A DNA stretch of 43,345 nucleotides, taken from contig JACPDF010000027.1 of assembly GCA_016184145.1 (NCBI GenBank), forward strand, positions 1 to 43,345, read 5' to 3'. The notes beneath the pieces were generated by a model. The model worked only from the letters and a program-made list of their open reading frames with translations. It was not told the origin of the DNA and ran no database searches. Of the stretch, positions 28,534 to 37,547 are shown piece after piece (within the stretch, counting starts at the first letter, position 1; every line of letters begins with the position of its first letter). The stretch is from Candidatus Woesearchaeota archaeon. Its GTDB lineage: Archaea; Nanobdellota; Nanobdellia; Woesearchaeales; GW2011-AR4. The translations under genes and the position numbers were made by a program.

Positions 28534-28941
28534 CTACAAGTTTAATATTTCATTGGTGTTTAAAACTCTGACCGACTTCTGATTTTTCAGTCTTTTATCA
28601 TTAGACTAAATAATGCTGTTAGGGTATGCTAACGCGCATGCAACAAACAAAATATCATCCTTATCAATGTCTTTAACAATGTCTAGAGCCTTGTTTCTGT
28701 ATGGAAACAAAACATTGTTTGGGATAATCATCACTTTCTTTAAGATTATTGCCAGAAGAGTATTAAACTCATTTTTTGGGAGTTTTGATTTTTTCAGCAA
28801 TTCCTCTATATGTTCTTCCATTTCCTCGAAAATATATTGCGGGAAAAGAAAAAATCCCTCATATTCGAGAATTATTCTTCTTGCTTTGGAGTCTTTGATT
28901 AGTGCCGAAAACAAGATGTTGGAATCAAGAATAATCTTCAT
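28534..28941 (-). pseudogene. PIN-domain (VapC-like) toxin interrupted by an in-frame amber codon
   Basis: MKIILDSNILFSALI...DIDKDDILFVACALAYPNSII-TAG-SNDKRLKNQKSVRVLNTNEILNL-TAG. Confidence 0.85.
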
Positions 28942-29159
28942 GCAAGAAACCTTTTCGTGGCGTTTGCTTTTATTCTCTTGCTAAATTCTTCAACATCATT
29001 TTGACTTAATTTGCTCTTTTTGGCAAGATTTTCAGCTAGTTTTAATGTTTCCAGCCTGTCCACGATTGCTTTTCTTGCCACTTCAGACCACTTTACCTCA
29101 GAGAAATGCCTCATTTCCTGATGTATGTCTTCTGGCACGGATAGTGTTATGTTTCCCAT
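28938..29159 (-). CDS. VapB-like antitoxin
   Basis: MGNITLSVPEDIHQEMRHFSEVKWSEVARKAIVDRL; 4-bp overlap with PIN gene. Confidence 0.75.
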   Translation of the reverse strand: MGNITLSVPEDIHQEMRHFSEVKWSEVARKAIVDRLETLKLAENLAKKSKLSQNDVEEFSKRIKANATKRFLA

Positions 29160-29209
29160 AGTATCACCATGCATAAATATGTGATGACACATATATAAAT
29201 GTTTTGGAT

Positions 29210-29491
29210 TTAAGGTGTCGAACAAGTACTTTTTGTAAAAAAAGGTAATGCATAAAAGTCTTCTACGGCTAAATTTGTTGAACCATCTGATTGATATGCC
29301 CAGATTATAGGAAATTTAACAAAGTAACCAGAGTCAGAAAACGAACTTTCAATCCAATATATTTCTATTTTAGCATAATTACCTTCCCTAGTCCTTATGT
29401 AATATTTATGGGATTGCTCCAATGGTACTTTCAACTCATAACCTTCCTTTGTGGCATTAACTAAACTATAAAATGTATGCTGATTCCCCAT
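29210..29491 (-). CDS. Hypothetical protein
   Basis: 93-aa ORF with plausible composition. Confidence 0.45.
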   Translation of the reverse strand: MGNQHTFYSLVNATKEGYELKVPLEQSHKYYIRTREGNYAKIEIYWIESSFSDSGYFVKFPIIWAYQSDGSTNLAVEDFYALPFFTKSTCSTP

Positions 29492-29509
29492 ATCGATTAT
29501 TCCTGCACT

Positions 29510-29576
29510 TCCTAAAATATTTTAAGCGAACTTTTAGGATAAAAGTTATGAAATGAACGCTTAAAATATTTTAGGA
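29510..29576. repeat. 19-bp perfect inverted repeat with an internal 7-bp hairpin
   Basis: TCCTAAAATATTTTAAGCG (29510-29528) / CGCTTAAAATATTTTAGGA (29558-29576); AACTTTT-AGGAT-AAAAGTT inside. Confidence 0.95.
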
Positions 29577-29819
29577 GCGCCTTTCCCTAAGTTCAAAGAA
29601 ATAAGGAATAATAAGTTATTATCAGGACAGTTTGAGAAATTCAAAAAAAACATCAAGAGCAGGCAAAAAGAGGTGTTGAAAAGCCTGCCCTTGATTGATT
29701 AAAAAAGGGGTGTTTAGTCAGAATAATATGGATAGCATAGGTCTTTATTAATCATTATGAACAGCTGATACAGAACTATGATTCATAAAGTTTATAAAGG
29801 GAAAAACGCTTTTTAAGCC

Positions 29820-30551
29820 ATGGTATTTGAGAGTGTGCCCTATGGGCTTCCTTCTTATGTGTTCAGCCCAAATTGGTTCTATGGCTTTGACTCCATTATT
29901 GAGCTAATTGCCATACTAGTCAGCATATTGCTTGTATACTACAGCTATAAATGCTTTAAATTAACAAAGGAAAAGAAGTATCTGTACTTTAGCGCTGCCT
30001 TTTTGTCCCTGACCTTTGGATTTATCGCAAAAATTATCGGAACTTTGGCAATTTACAAGCCCTCAATTACAAGAACCGCGCTTGGGAGCTCAATACACGA
30101 GGCATTTACTGGTTTAACACCTTATAACATTAACGCTATTGCGCTGGTTATGCATTTTTTCTTTATGTTACTTGGATTTATGATATTATTCCTTATAATC
30201 TCAAGGCTTACGTGGAAAAATCAAAGGGTTATTGCGCTTTTGGTTTATTTTGTATTCATTGCAACATGGCTCAGCATTATACATTATCAGCTATTTTACT
30301 TTACATCATTCGTCCTTCTCTCGCTTATAACCTATTCGTATTATCAAAACTACAGGGAAGTTAAGAGCAAGAAGGCAGGATTTGTAACAATTGCCTTTGG
30401 AATACTTTTGATTTCTCAGGCCTTTTTTGTTTTTGTAATATACTCAAGAATTGTTTATGTATTGGCCGAGTTAATCCAATTGCTTGGCTTTGTATATCTG
30501 CTGATACCCTTTATCCTGATTTTTAGGAAAAGGCCCAGGATTATAAAATGA
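29820..30551 (+). CDS. Multi-TM membrane protein
   Basis: About 7 hydrophobic segments; YKCFKLTKEKKYLYFSAAFLSLTFGFIAKI. Confidence 0.8.
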   Translation: MVFESVPYGLPSYVFSPNWFYGFDSIIELIAILVSILLVYYSYKCFKLTKEKKYLYFSAAFLSLTFGFIAKIIGTLAIYKPSITRTALGSSIHEAFTGLTPYNINAIALVMHFFFMLLGFMILFLIISRLTWKNQRVIALLVYFVFIATWLSIIHYQLFYFTSFVLLSLITYSYYQNYREVKSKKAGFVTIAFGILLISQAFFVFVIYSRIVYVLAELIQLLGFVYLLIPFILIFRKRPRIIK

Positions 30552-30823
30552 TTGAAAAAAGGCGCGGAAAATTAGAGATAATTGCTGATATCCTCAGCTC
30601 TATGCAAAAAAAAGAAGGCAGGATTAAACCTACTCATCTTTTGTACAAATCCAATTTGTCCCATTCAAAATTAAAGGAATATATAAATATGCTTCTGGAA
30701 AAAGGAATGATTGAAGAAAAGCTGGTTAAAGGCAAAAAGATGTATTTTATGAAAGACCAGGGCTATAAATTTTTGCTGGAGTTTGAAAGGATAAAAGAAT
30801 TTTCTGATAGTTTTGGGTTGTGA
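30548..30823 (+). CDS. Small winged-helix regulator
   Basis: LEIIADILSSMQKKEGRIKPTHLLYKSNLSHSKLKEYINMLLEKGMIEEK; ATGA overlap with upstream gene. Confidence 0.85.
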   Translation: MIEKRRGKLEIIADILSSMQKKEGRIKPTHLLYKSNLSHSKLKEYINMLLEKGMIEEKLVKGKKMYFMKDQGYKFLLEFERIKEFSDSFGL

Positions 30824-30866
30824 ACAACAGATAAATTTTTATATAAATTTAATAATTAACGTTGCT

Positions 30867-32258
30867 ATGAAAAAGAGGCAGCTGTTATTATTTCTGACAA
30901 TTTTTGCTATAGCTATATATGGATGCGCGCAGCAGCCTAAAATGACGGAAGAGCCTCTGGCTGAAGAACCTAAAGTTGTAAAGGATGTCCCGGTTGCAGC
31001 TGAAGAAATTGAGGAAGCAGCTGAAACTAAAGAAGAACCAATAATAAAAGAAGAGCCTACAATTGCAGAGCCAGAGCCGGTAGTTGAAAAAAAAGAAGAA
31101 TTCCAGATATTTGATCCTGTTCTAACTTATGAAGGCGCGTATAATGGTCCATTATATGGGACATCCGAGCAGGTAGGCTCTGCATCAATGGATTCCTATT
31201 TTGAGAATTTGGACAGGAACGGCATTAATTTTTTCATAGGCATGTTTGGCATCTCTGGTGAGCCTGCTGTCGATACACTTATCAGCGACCAGGGGTTGGG
31301 AGAAGTGATTGATGCTGTGCAAAAGCATCCTTATAGGGTTATTCCTTTTTTTAACCCCGGAATTGGCGGGGAAGAAGTGGAGCAGCATCTTGGAGAAACT
31401 TTAACAGGATGGTACAGGGCAACCCTCGCTGCCTCCGAGAACATTGCTGGAAAAGGATTCATTCGGGGATTTGGAGAAGTTGAGACGCAGGAATGGAGTG
31501 TGAGGCATAATGACCCAAAAGTTATTCAGCTCATTGAAATAGCGAAAAATAATGACATTAATTTCATGTTTCATCCTGTTGCAACTAAAATTGATGATGT
31601 AGAAAAGATTATTGAGGCATATCCGGATATGGTTTTTCTAATACATATGTACCGGGAAGACTTAGACAAAAGCATGACCAAACTCATTAAGATATTAAAA
31701 GAGCATGACAACCTCTATTTCAGCATGGATGCTGCACATATACTTTTTGTTGATTCTCTTGGAGGAGATTTGGTATATGTTTATGACAGCAACAACAAGC
31801 AGTCATCCATCAATAAGTTTGTTTCTACCTATGATAGCAAAGAAAAATCCATGATTAATGATGCTATAAAAGCTTACAAGCCGTTGGTTGATGCCGTTCC
31901 GGATAAAGTAATGTGGGGGACAGAAATCGGTCCGGAATATGCCTTTGATCCAAAAGTATTCGACAGGGCAGTAAAGATATCAAGATTTGTGATAGCTGGA
32001 TTTGATAAAGAAGATCAGGAAGCAGTCGGCTATAAGAATGCACTAAGGGTGTTTGGGCAGGGCGTTGTTGCAGATTCAAATATCAAAGTGATTGACACAC
32101 GCTCTTGGTCTGACTGCACTGACGTTCAGATAGGTGCCTGTGACACTTCTTGTGAAATACCTGATTCAGAAAGCCTAACTTCCGAGCAGGAAGCGTGCTT
32201 TCAAAATTGCCTTATTGGGAAACAATGCAGGGAGGTTGTTGAGATGGATGTAGGATAA
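30867..32258 (+). CDS. Lipoprotein-like amidohydrolase-family protein
   Basis: MKKRQLLLFLTIFAIAIYGCAQQ lipobox-like; TIM-barrel-like HPV/HMY/DAAH pattern; Cys-rich C-terminus. Confidence 0.65.
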   Translation: MKKRQLLLFLTIFAIAIYGCAQQPKMTEEPLAEEPKVVKDVPVAAEEIEEAAETKEEPIIKEEPTIAEPEPVVEKKEEFQIFDPVLTYEGAYNGPLYGTSEQVGSASMDSYFENLDRNGINFFIGMFGISGEPAVDTLISDQGLGEVIDAVQKHPYRVIPFFNPGIGGEEVEQHLGETLTGWYRATLAASENIAGKGFIRGFGEVETQEWSVRHNDPKVIQLIEIAKNNDINFMFHPVATKIDDVEKIIEAYPDMVFLIHMYREDLDKSMTKLIKILKEHDNLYFSMDAAHILFVDSLGGDLVYVYDSNNKQSSINKFVSTYDSKEKSMINDAIKAYKPLVDAVPDKVMWGTEIGPEYAFDPKVFDRAVKISRFVIAGFDKEDQEAVGYKNALRVFGQGVVADSNIKVIDTRSWSDCTDVQIGACDTSCEIPDSESLTSEQEACFQNCLIGKQCREVVEMDVG

Positions 32259-32300
32259 ACCATAATAATTATAAATCAATCCCAAATCTTTTTCTCTGTA

Positions 32301-33188
32301 ATGGATAAGGAAGCAATAGAAAAAATAAAATTAGCAGGAAAGATAACTGCACAGGTCAGGGATTATGGCGCAACTTTAATTAAAAAAGACGCTTCCATGG
32401 TTGAGGTTTTGGATAAAGTAGAGGAAAAAATTAAGGAATTAGGCGGAAAACCAGCTTTTCCAGCGCAGATATCCTGCAACCACATTGCTGCCCACTATTG
32501 CCCGGAAGATGATGATAGGACAATTTTTACTAATCAGCTGGTTTCCCTGGATGTTGGAGTCCATGTAGATGGCTATATTGGAGATACTGCCAAAACCATA
32601 GACTTGTCGGGAAAATATGGTGATTTGATAAAAGCAGCTGAGGACGCATTGGATTCGGCTTTAAAAATATTAAAATCTGGAAGTACTTTGGGTGAGATTG
32701 GGGGAGCAATTCAGGACGCGATACAAAAATACAATTTTGCACCTGTAAGAAACCTATCAGGGCATGGTCTTGGAAGATATGAAATCCATACAAAGCCAAG
32801 CATACCTAATTTTGCCAACGGCGACAACACCCAGATAAAGCCCGGTATGGTCTTTGCAATAGAGCCTTTTGCATCTACAGGAGCAGGCATTGTGCAGGAT
32901 TCTGGAATACCAACAGTTTTTGAATTAAGGGCAAAAAAGCCGGTAAGAAACCCAATCACAAGGCAGGTTTTAAAGGAAATAGAGGCTTATGAAGGCCTTC
33001 CATTCACTACAAGATGGCTCACAAGAAAATTCGGCGCAAAGGCAAAACTGGCTTTAAGGGAGATGGAGCAATTAGGCATGCTTCATATGCATCCTCCTTT
33101 GGCTGACCGCGACAAAGGCATGGTTAGCCAGACAGAGCATACTGTCCTTATAGATGCCGACGGGAATATTATTGTTACGACGAAATAA
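32301..33188 (+). CDS. map: Methionine aminopeptidase type II
   Basis: SLDVGVHVDGYIGDTAKTID; GHGLGRYEIHTKPSIPNF. Confidence 0.96.
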   Translation: MDKEAIEKIKLAGKITAQVRDYGATLIKKDASMVEVLDKVEEKIKELGGKPAFPAQISCNHIAAHYCPEDDDRTIFTNQLVSLDVGVHVDGYIGDTAKTIDLSGKYGDLIKAAEDALDSALKILKSGSTLGEIGGAIQDAIQKYNFAPVRNLSGHGLGRYEIHTKPSIPNFANGDNTQIKPGMVFAIEPFASTGAGIVQDSGIPTVFELRAKKPVRNPITRQVLKEIEAYEGLPFTTRWLTRKFGAKAKLALREMEQLGMLHMHPPLADRDKGMVSQTEHTVLIDADGNIIVTTK

Positions 33189-33228
33189 AAATAGAAAGAT
33201 TTATAAAGACGTAAAATAGCCTGATTAC

Positions 33229-33271
33229 TATCTCACAGACTCCTTTAATATTATTTTACGGAGGTGAGATA
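33229..33271 (+). promoter_or_regulatory. 5'UTR hairpin containing the SD of a 22-codon sORF
   Basis: TATCTCAC aga CTCC -N16- GGAG GTGAGATA. Confidence 0.65.
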
Positions 33272-33272
33272 A

Positions 33273-33341
33273 ATGGAAAGGAAAACAATTTTTTCCTTGG
33301 AAGATTCCAGCGATTTGATGGAAGAGTTCAGGGAAAAATAA
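33273..33341 (+). CDS. 22-aa micro-ORF MERKTIFSLEDSSDLMEEFREK
   Basis: SD GGAGGTGA and TATA-like GATTTATAAAG upstream; absent from ORF track. Confidence 0.5.
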   Translation: MERKTIFSLEDSSDLMEEFREK

Positions 33342-33372
33342 CCTTGCCTATTTCTAAAAAACTTTAAAAAAC

Positions 33373-34650
33373 CTAATTTTCCTGCAAGAAAGCAACCAAT
33401 TCTTTAGCTGTCATTAAGCTTTCCTTTCCTGATTTCATGTCCTTTAGCTTTACTTTATTCTGCTTCAATTCATCTTCTCCAATAAACAGGACGTAAGGAA
33501 TCCCAAAAGAATTGGCATATTGCAGATTTTTGCTGGGGCCTTTTCCGCTTAAATCAATATCAACCCTCACATTCTCATTCCTTAGCTCTTCTGCTATCTT
33601 TAAGGACTCATTAAAGGCATTTATAGGGACAATATAGACCTTTGTAACTGTCTTTTTATCCTCTTTATTCTTTTCAACATAAGCGTCATATATTCTGTCC
33701 AGGCCGAATGAAATTCCCACTGCTGGAAAGCTGCCCTTTCCCAAAAACTCCCCAATCATCCTGTCATATCTCCCTCCTGCGCACACAGCGCTTTTAACAG
33801 GGCTGTTTTTTAAAAATACCTCGACAACAGTTCCGGTGTAATAAGCCAGGCCCCTGGATAGGGAAACATCAAACTCAATATCAACATTTAAAATCTTTAA
33901 TAAGGAAAATAATTCTTCTATTTCTTTCAACCCATCTGAATCGCTAATTATTTTCCTGATTTCACTGATTTTTTCTTTATTGCTTCCCTTGATATTGATT
34001 GTTTTTATTATATTGCCTATTGTTTTGCTGTCTATTCTTTTTTCTTTTAATTCTTTTTTTACCGTCTCCAGCCCAAACTTTTCCAATTTATCTATTGACA
34101 ATATTGCGGTTTCCAATTTATCCTTTTTTACGCCGGCATTAATCAGCAGCTCATTCAATAGTTTTCTGTTGTTTATTCTTATCACTGGCTCAAAACCCAA
34201 TTTCCTGAATGCCCTGGAAGTTAATGCAATTATCTCGGCATCTGCTGTCATGCTGTTTATTCCAACAACATCGACATCACACTGGGTAAATTGCCTGTAT
34301 CTTGCTTTTTCAACAGGGCCATCTCGGAAGACTTCTCCAATCTGATAGCGCTTGAAAGGCATCTTTGCATTAGGGTTCATTCCAACATATCTTGCCAAAG
34401 GTACAGTTAAGTCATATCTTAACCCAAGCTCTCTTTTTCCCTGATCTTTAAACTTGAAGGTTTCCTTAAGGATTTCGTCACCGCCAGCATATTTTGACGC
34501 TAAAATATCAAACCTTTCAAAAGCAGGCGTCTCTAAAGGGCTGTAGCCATAAAGCTCAAAAACCTCTTTTAGAGTGTCAACTATCTTGTTCTTTACGATA
34601 GCCTCTTCCGGCTTTAAGTCGCGAGTTCCTTTTGGTAGCTGGAGTTTCAT
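33373..34650 (-). CDS. hisS: Histidyl-tRNA synthetase
   Basis: MKLQLPKGTRDLKPEEA; class II motifs; GLDRIYDAYVE. Confidence 0.96.
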   Translation of the reverse strand: MKLQLPKGTRDLKPEEAIVKNKIVDTLKEVFELYGYSPLETPAFERFDILASKYAGGDEILKETFKFKDQGKRELGLRYDLTVPLARYVGMNPNAKMPFKRYQIGEVFRDGPVEKARYRQFTQCDVDVVGINSMTADAEIIALTSRAFRKLGFEPVIRINNRKLLNELLINAGVKKDKLETAILSIDKLEKFGLETVKKELKEKRIDSKTIGNIIKTINIKGSNKEKISEIRKIISDSDGLKEIEELFSLLKILNVDIEFDVSLSRGLAYYTGTVVEVFLKNSPVKSAVCAGGRYDRMIGEFLGKGSFPAVGISFGLDRIYDAYVEKNKEDKKTVTKVYIVPINAFNESLKIAEELRNENVRVDIDLSGKGPSKNLQYANSFGIPYVLFIGEDELKQNKVKLKDMKSGKESLMTAKELVAFLQEN

Positions 34651-34702
34651 AGCATTATTTATTGCAAGGTTGATTTAAAAATTTATTGGTATTAACAGAA
34701 TT

Positions 34703-35413
34703 CTATAATAGCTGCAGTAAATCACTTAATCTGCTGATGCTTAAATCGCCATGCGTATTTAAGCCAACAACAAAAGCCCCAGCAGCTTTGCCAGCTTTGT
34801 AGTCGTTTTTAGTGTCGCCAACATAAATCACTTCATCAGGCTGCACTTCCAGCTTCTCGCATGCTTTCAATATTGGATCAGGATAAGGTTTTGGCTTTTC
34901 AACATCGTCCGGAGTTATTACCACATTAAAGTATTGCCTTATTTTATGGAAATTCAAGGTCTTTATTGCTGGCTCTTTAAAAGTATTTGTCACCAAGCCA
35001 ATTTTGATTTTTTTATTTTTAACAGTTTCAAGAACTTCTCTTGCATCAGGCAGAAGCTTTGTTTTATGATAGTGCTTTTTAATTAAAGTTCTGTATTGGT
35101 CTTTAATTTCCTCCACGTCTTGATTAGGAAAATTCTCCTTCAGCTCTGTATCTAAAATCTTGCCCCAGGCTTTTTTTCTGAATTTATCTTTGTCAAAGCC
35201 TGTTAATTTGAAATGTTTTCTTGTTTGGTTAAAAACATGGTGCCAGGCATCAAAAGAATCAATAAGTACGCCGTCAAAATCAAACAAAATTGCCTTAAGC
35301 TCAGTCTTCCTCTTTGGCATTAGCATCTCATTGTATTTCCTCTGCCCGTAAAATACCCAGTACAATGCCAGGAATGCGGTAATTACAATAATTGCAGTTA
35401 AAAATAAGCTCAT
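34703..35413 (-). CDS. HAD hydrolase with N-terminal TM, phosphoglycolate phosphatase-like
   Basis: AILFDFDGVLIDSF...GLVTNT...KPKPYPDPILKACEKL...YVGDTKND. Confidence 0.85.
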   Translation of the reverse strand: MSLFLTAIIVITAFLALYWVFYGQRKYNEMLMPKRKTELKAILFDFDGVLIDSFDAWHHVFNQTRKHFKLTGFDKDKFRKKAWGKILDTELKENFPNQDVEEIKDQYRTLIKKHYHKTKLLPDAREVLETVKNKKIKIGLVTNTFKEPAIKTLNFHKIRQYFNVVITPDDVEKPKPYPDPILKACEKLEVQPDEVIYVGDTKNDYKAGKAAGAFVVGLNTHGDLSISRLSDLLQLL

Positions 35414-36072
35414 TTTTTACCTTTATAGCGGCCTCTGTTTTCCACAATTTTTACTCTTTTCAGCACTTCTTTTCCGTCTTTGGCATTTTTCTCATATTCC
35501 TGCAAAGCGGCAGTATAGCATTTCTCCCATATCTTGTAATGCTTCGATTCCAAGGCTTCTTTCAATAAATGCAAATCAACAGCTTTATCTTCCAATTTAT
35601 GGGAAAAAAAACTAAGGCCGAAGTCTATGAAATAAATTTTATTATTTCTATCCAATATCATATTGGAAGTTGTCAAGTCGCCATGAATTATATTTTCATT
35701 ATGAAGGATTGCGACTTTTTCCCCAATATCTCTGCTTAATTTAACATAATCACTTTTCTCAAGGGCGTCTTTCAGCAATTTTCCATTAATATTCTCGATT
35801 TCCAAATTCTCTTTTTCATCGTTATTGAGCAACTTAGGCGCCGGAAAATCTATTGCCTCCAACTTCTGCAAAACCTTTGCTTCCCTTTTTGTCCTGAATT
35901 TTCTTAATTTGCCGTCTATTTCCTTAATCCTATAATTTTTTTTGAATCTGTTTTTCAGTACACTAGAAAATCCTTTGGATTTTCTGTGTCCCGAAAATCT
36001 TTGATTTTCGTGGATTTTTCCATCTATTAAGAATATTTTTGATTCTGCGCCTTGAGCGATTAGCTTTTTCAT
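35410..36072 (-). CDS. bud32: Bud32/PRPK Ser/Thr kinase with an 18-aa N-lobe insert
   Basis: MKKLIAQGAESKIFLIDGK...; NIIHGDLTTSNMIL; YFIDFGLS; start MKKL preferred. Confidence 0.9.
   Translation of the reverse strand: MKKLIAQGAESKIFLIDGKIHENQRFSGHRKSKGFSSVLKNRFKKNYRIKEIDGKLRKFRTKREAKVLQKLEAIDFPAPKLLNNDEKENLEIENINGKLLKDALEKSDYVKLSRDIGEKVAILHNENIIHGDLTTSNMILDRNNKIYFIDFGLSFFSHKLEDKAVDLHLLKEALESKHYKIWEKCYTAALQEYEKNAKDGKEVLKRVKIVENRGRYKGKK
35959..36013 (-). repeat. In-frame palindromic element (two hairpins) inside bud32
   Basis: CGAAAATC-AAA-GATTTTCG GG ACAC-AGAAAATCC-AAA-GGATTTTCT-A-GTGT on the coding strand. Confidence 0.8.
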
Positions 36073-36162
36073 AGTGAAATGGAATAAATTTTCCATCTTA
36101 TGATGTTAACAATTAAATGTTTAAAATTGCCATAACGAGGTTTTCAATGATTCCGAAACCAA

Positions 36163-37443
36163 TTACTGCTCTAAAAGGGGATTTCTTATTAACAGGACAT
36201 ATCTGCCATTTTCCCTGCTTTCCGGAAGGTAAAGCATTGCAGCCTGCTTGATTTGCTCAGGTGTTACACCTCTCATTTTATCCAGCCACATGTTTGGAGT
36301 TAAGCCAGTAGCAACCTTTCTTCCAATGGCTTTCACATGGCCTTGGCTGGTTTCTAATTCAGCTTTTATATTGTAATCAAGATAATCTGTAATCATTCTT
36401 AACTCTGATTCCGGCACTTCTTCCTGCCTCAATCTCTGAAATTCAGAAAAAATTGAATCTACCACCTGAGATACATTCAAAGCCTTAACTTTACCGAATA
36501 TTTCGATAATACCCTTGTTGTATGTGCCGCGATACCCGCCGTTGATATCATAAATATTGCCGTCTTGTCCTCGGAGTTTCCTGAATAGTCTGCACTCGGT
36601 ATAAGAGATAAGGAGCTGCCCAATCATTGCCATAGCGTCGCTGTGTTCAGAATTGTACGGTGGAACTACTAATCCTAAGTTTAAGAACGCACTGCTCTCT
36701 TCTCGTTCTTCAATGTCTAGCAAATCTTTAGCCATCCTCTCAAGAACTACATTTTTTTGTAAAGGATTCAATGGCGGAAACTCAAATTTATTTGGTTCTC
36801 CTCCAGGTATATTATCAAAATATTTCCCAATCAAGGACTCAACATTTTCAGGCAAAGGGCCAGCCAAAATTAAATGGGCATTGCCTGCGTGGAAGCCTCT
36901 GGAGTAAAAATCCCTTAAATCATCAATTTTTGCGCTCCTGATGACAGTAGCTTTGCCAAATACATCTTGATTGTAAGGATGTGCCCCATACAGCGCTCTG
37001 TTAAATTCCTTCTCATCTTTATAATAGGGTTTGCTTCTCTCATCTGCAATATCCCTTATGACTGCAGCTTTCTCTGCCAAGAATATTCCTTTATCAAACC
37101 TTGGGGTAAATACTATGCCTGATAAGTACTCTAACATCAATTCTAAATTAGAGGGAATAATGCCTGCGGGAAATGATGTCCTGTCTAATCCAGTTGCTGG
37201 TTCAAATTTCCCTAAAGAATTTCTGATAGCTTCTGATTCTTCAACAAAATGTTTATGGGTTCCGTCTTTGAATAATATATGCTCCAATAAATGAGAGAAC
37301 CCCTCCTCGCCTTTCAATTCATGAACAGTGCCATGGTTAACGCTTAATCTTGAAGCAATGGTATTAGTAGGTATGGTATTTAAAGATACTAATAGGCCGT
37401 TGCCCAAATGAAACTCCCGATATTCACCATTCAAAGTTGACAT
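36163..37443 (-). CDS. M16-family zinc peptidase
   Basis: GFSHLLEHILFKDG (HxxEH). Confidence 0.88.
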   Translation of the reverse strand: MSTLNGEYREFHLGNGLLVSLNTIPTNTIASRLSVNHGTVHELKGEEGFSHLLEHILFKDGTHKHFVEESEAIRNSLGKFEPATGLDRTSFPAGIIPSNLELMLEYLSGIVFTPRFDKGIFLAEKAAVIRDIADERSKPYYKDEKEFNRALYGAHPYNQDVFGKATVIRSAKIDDLRDFYSRGFHAGNAHLILAGPLPENVESLIGKYFDNIPGGEPNKFEFPPLNPLQKNVVLERMAKDLLDIEEREESSAFLNLGLVVPPYNSEHSDAMAMIGQLLISYTECRLFRKLRGQDGNIYDINGGYRGTYNKGIIEIFGKVKALNVSQVVDSIFSEFQRLRQEEVPESELRMITDYLDYNIKAELETSQGHVKAIGRKVATGLTPNMWLDKMRGVTPEQIKQAAMLYLPESRENGRYVLLIRNPLLEQ

Positions 37444-37547
37444 ATAGGGTAGAAGTAGCAGCCATTTTATAAATATTGGCTCTTTGATTAATTCCAGGAA
37501 AAGTTAAAATTAAACGCTTGAAACACCTTTCCATCAAAATTAAAAAA

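Noticed and set aside
28606-28608. Amber codon reassignment in this genome
   Set aside because: TAG terminates conserved genes here (psmB, ribL, DUF655), so a nonsense mutation or local readthrough is more likely.
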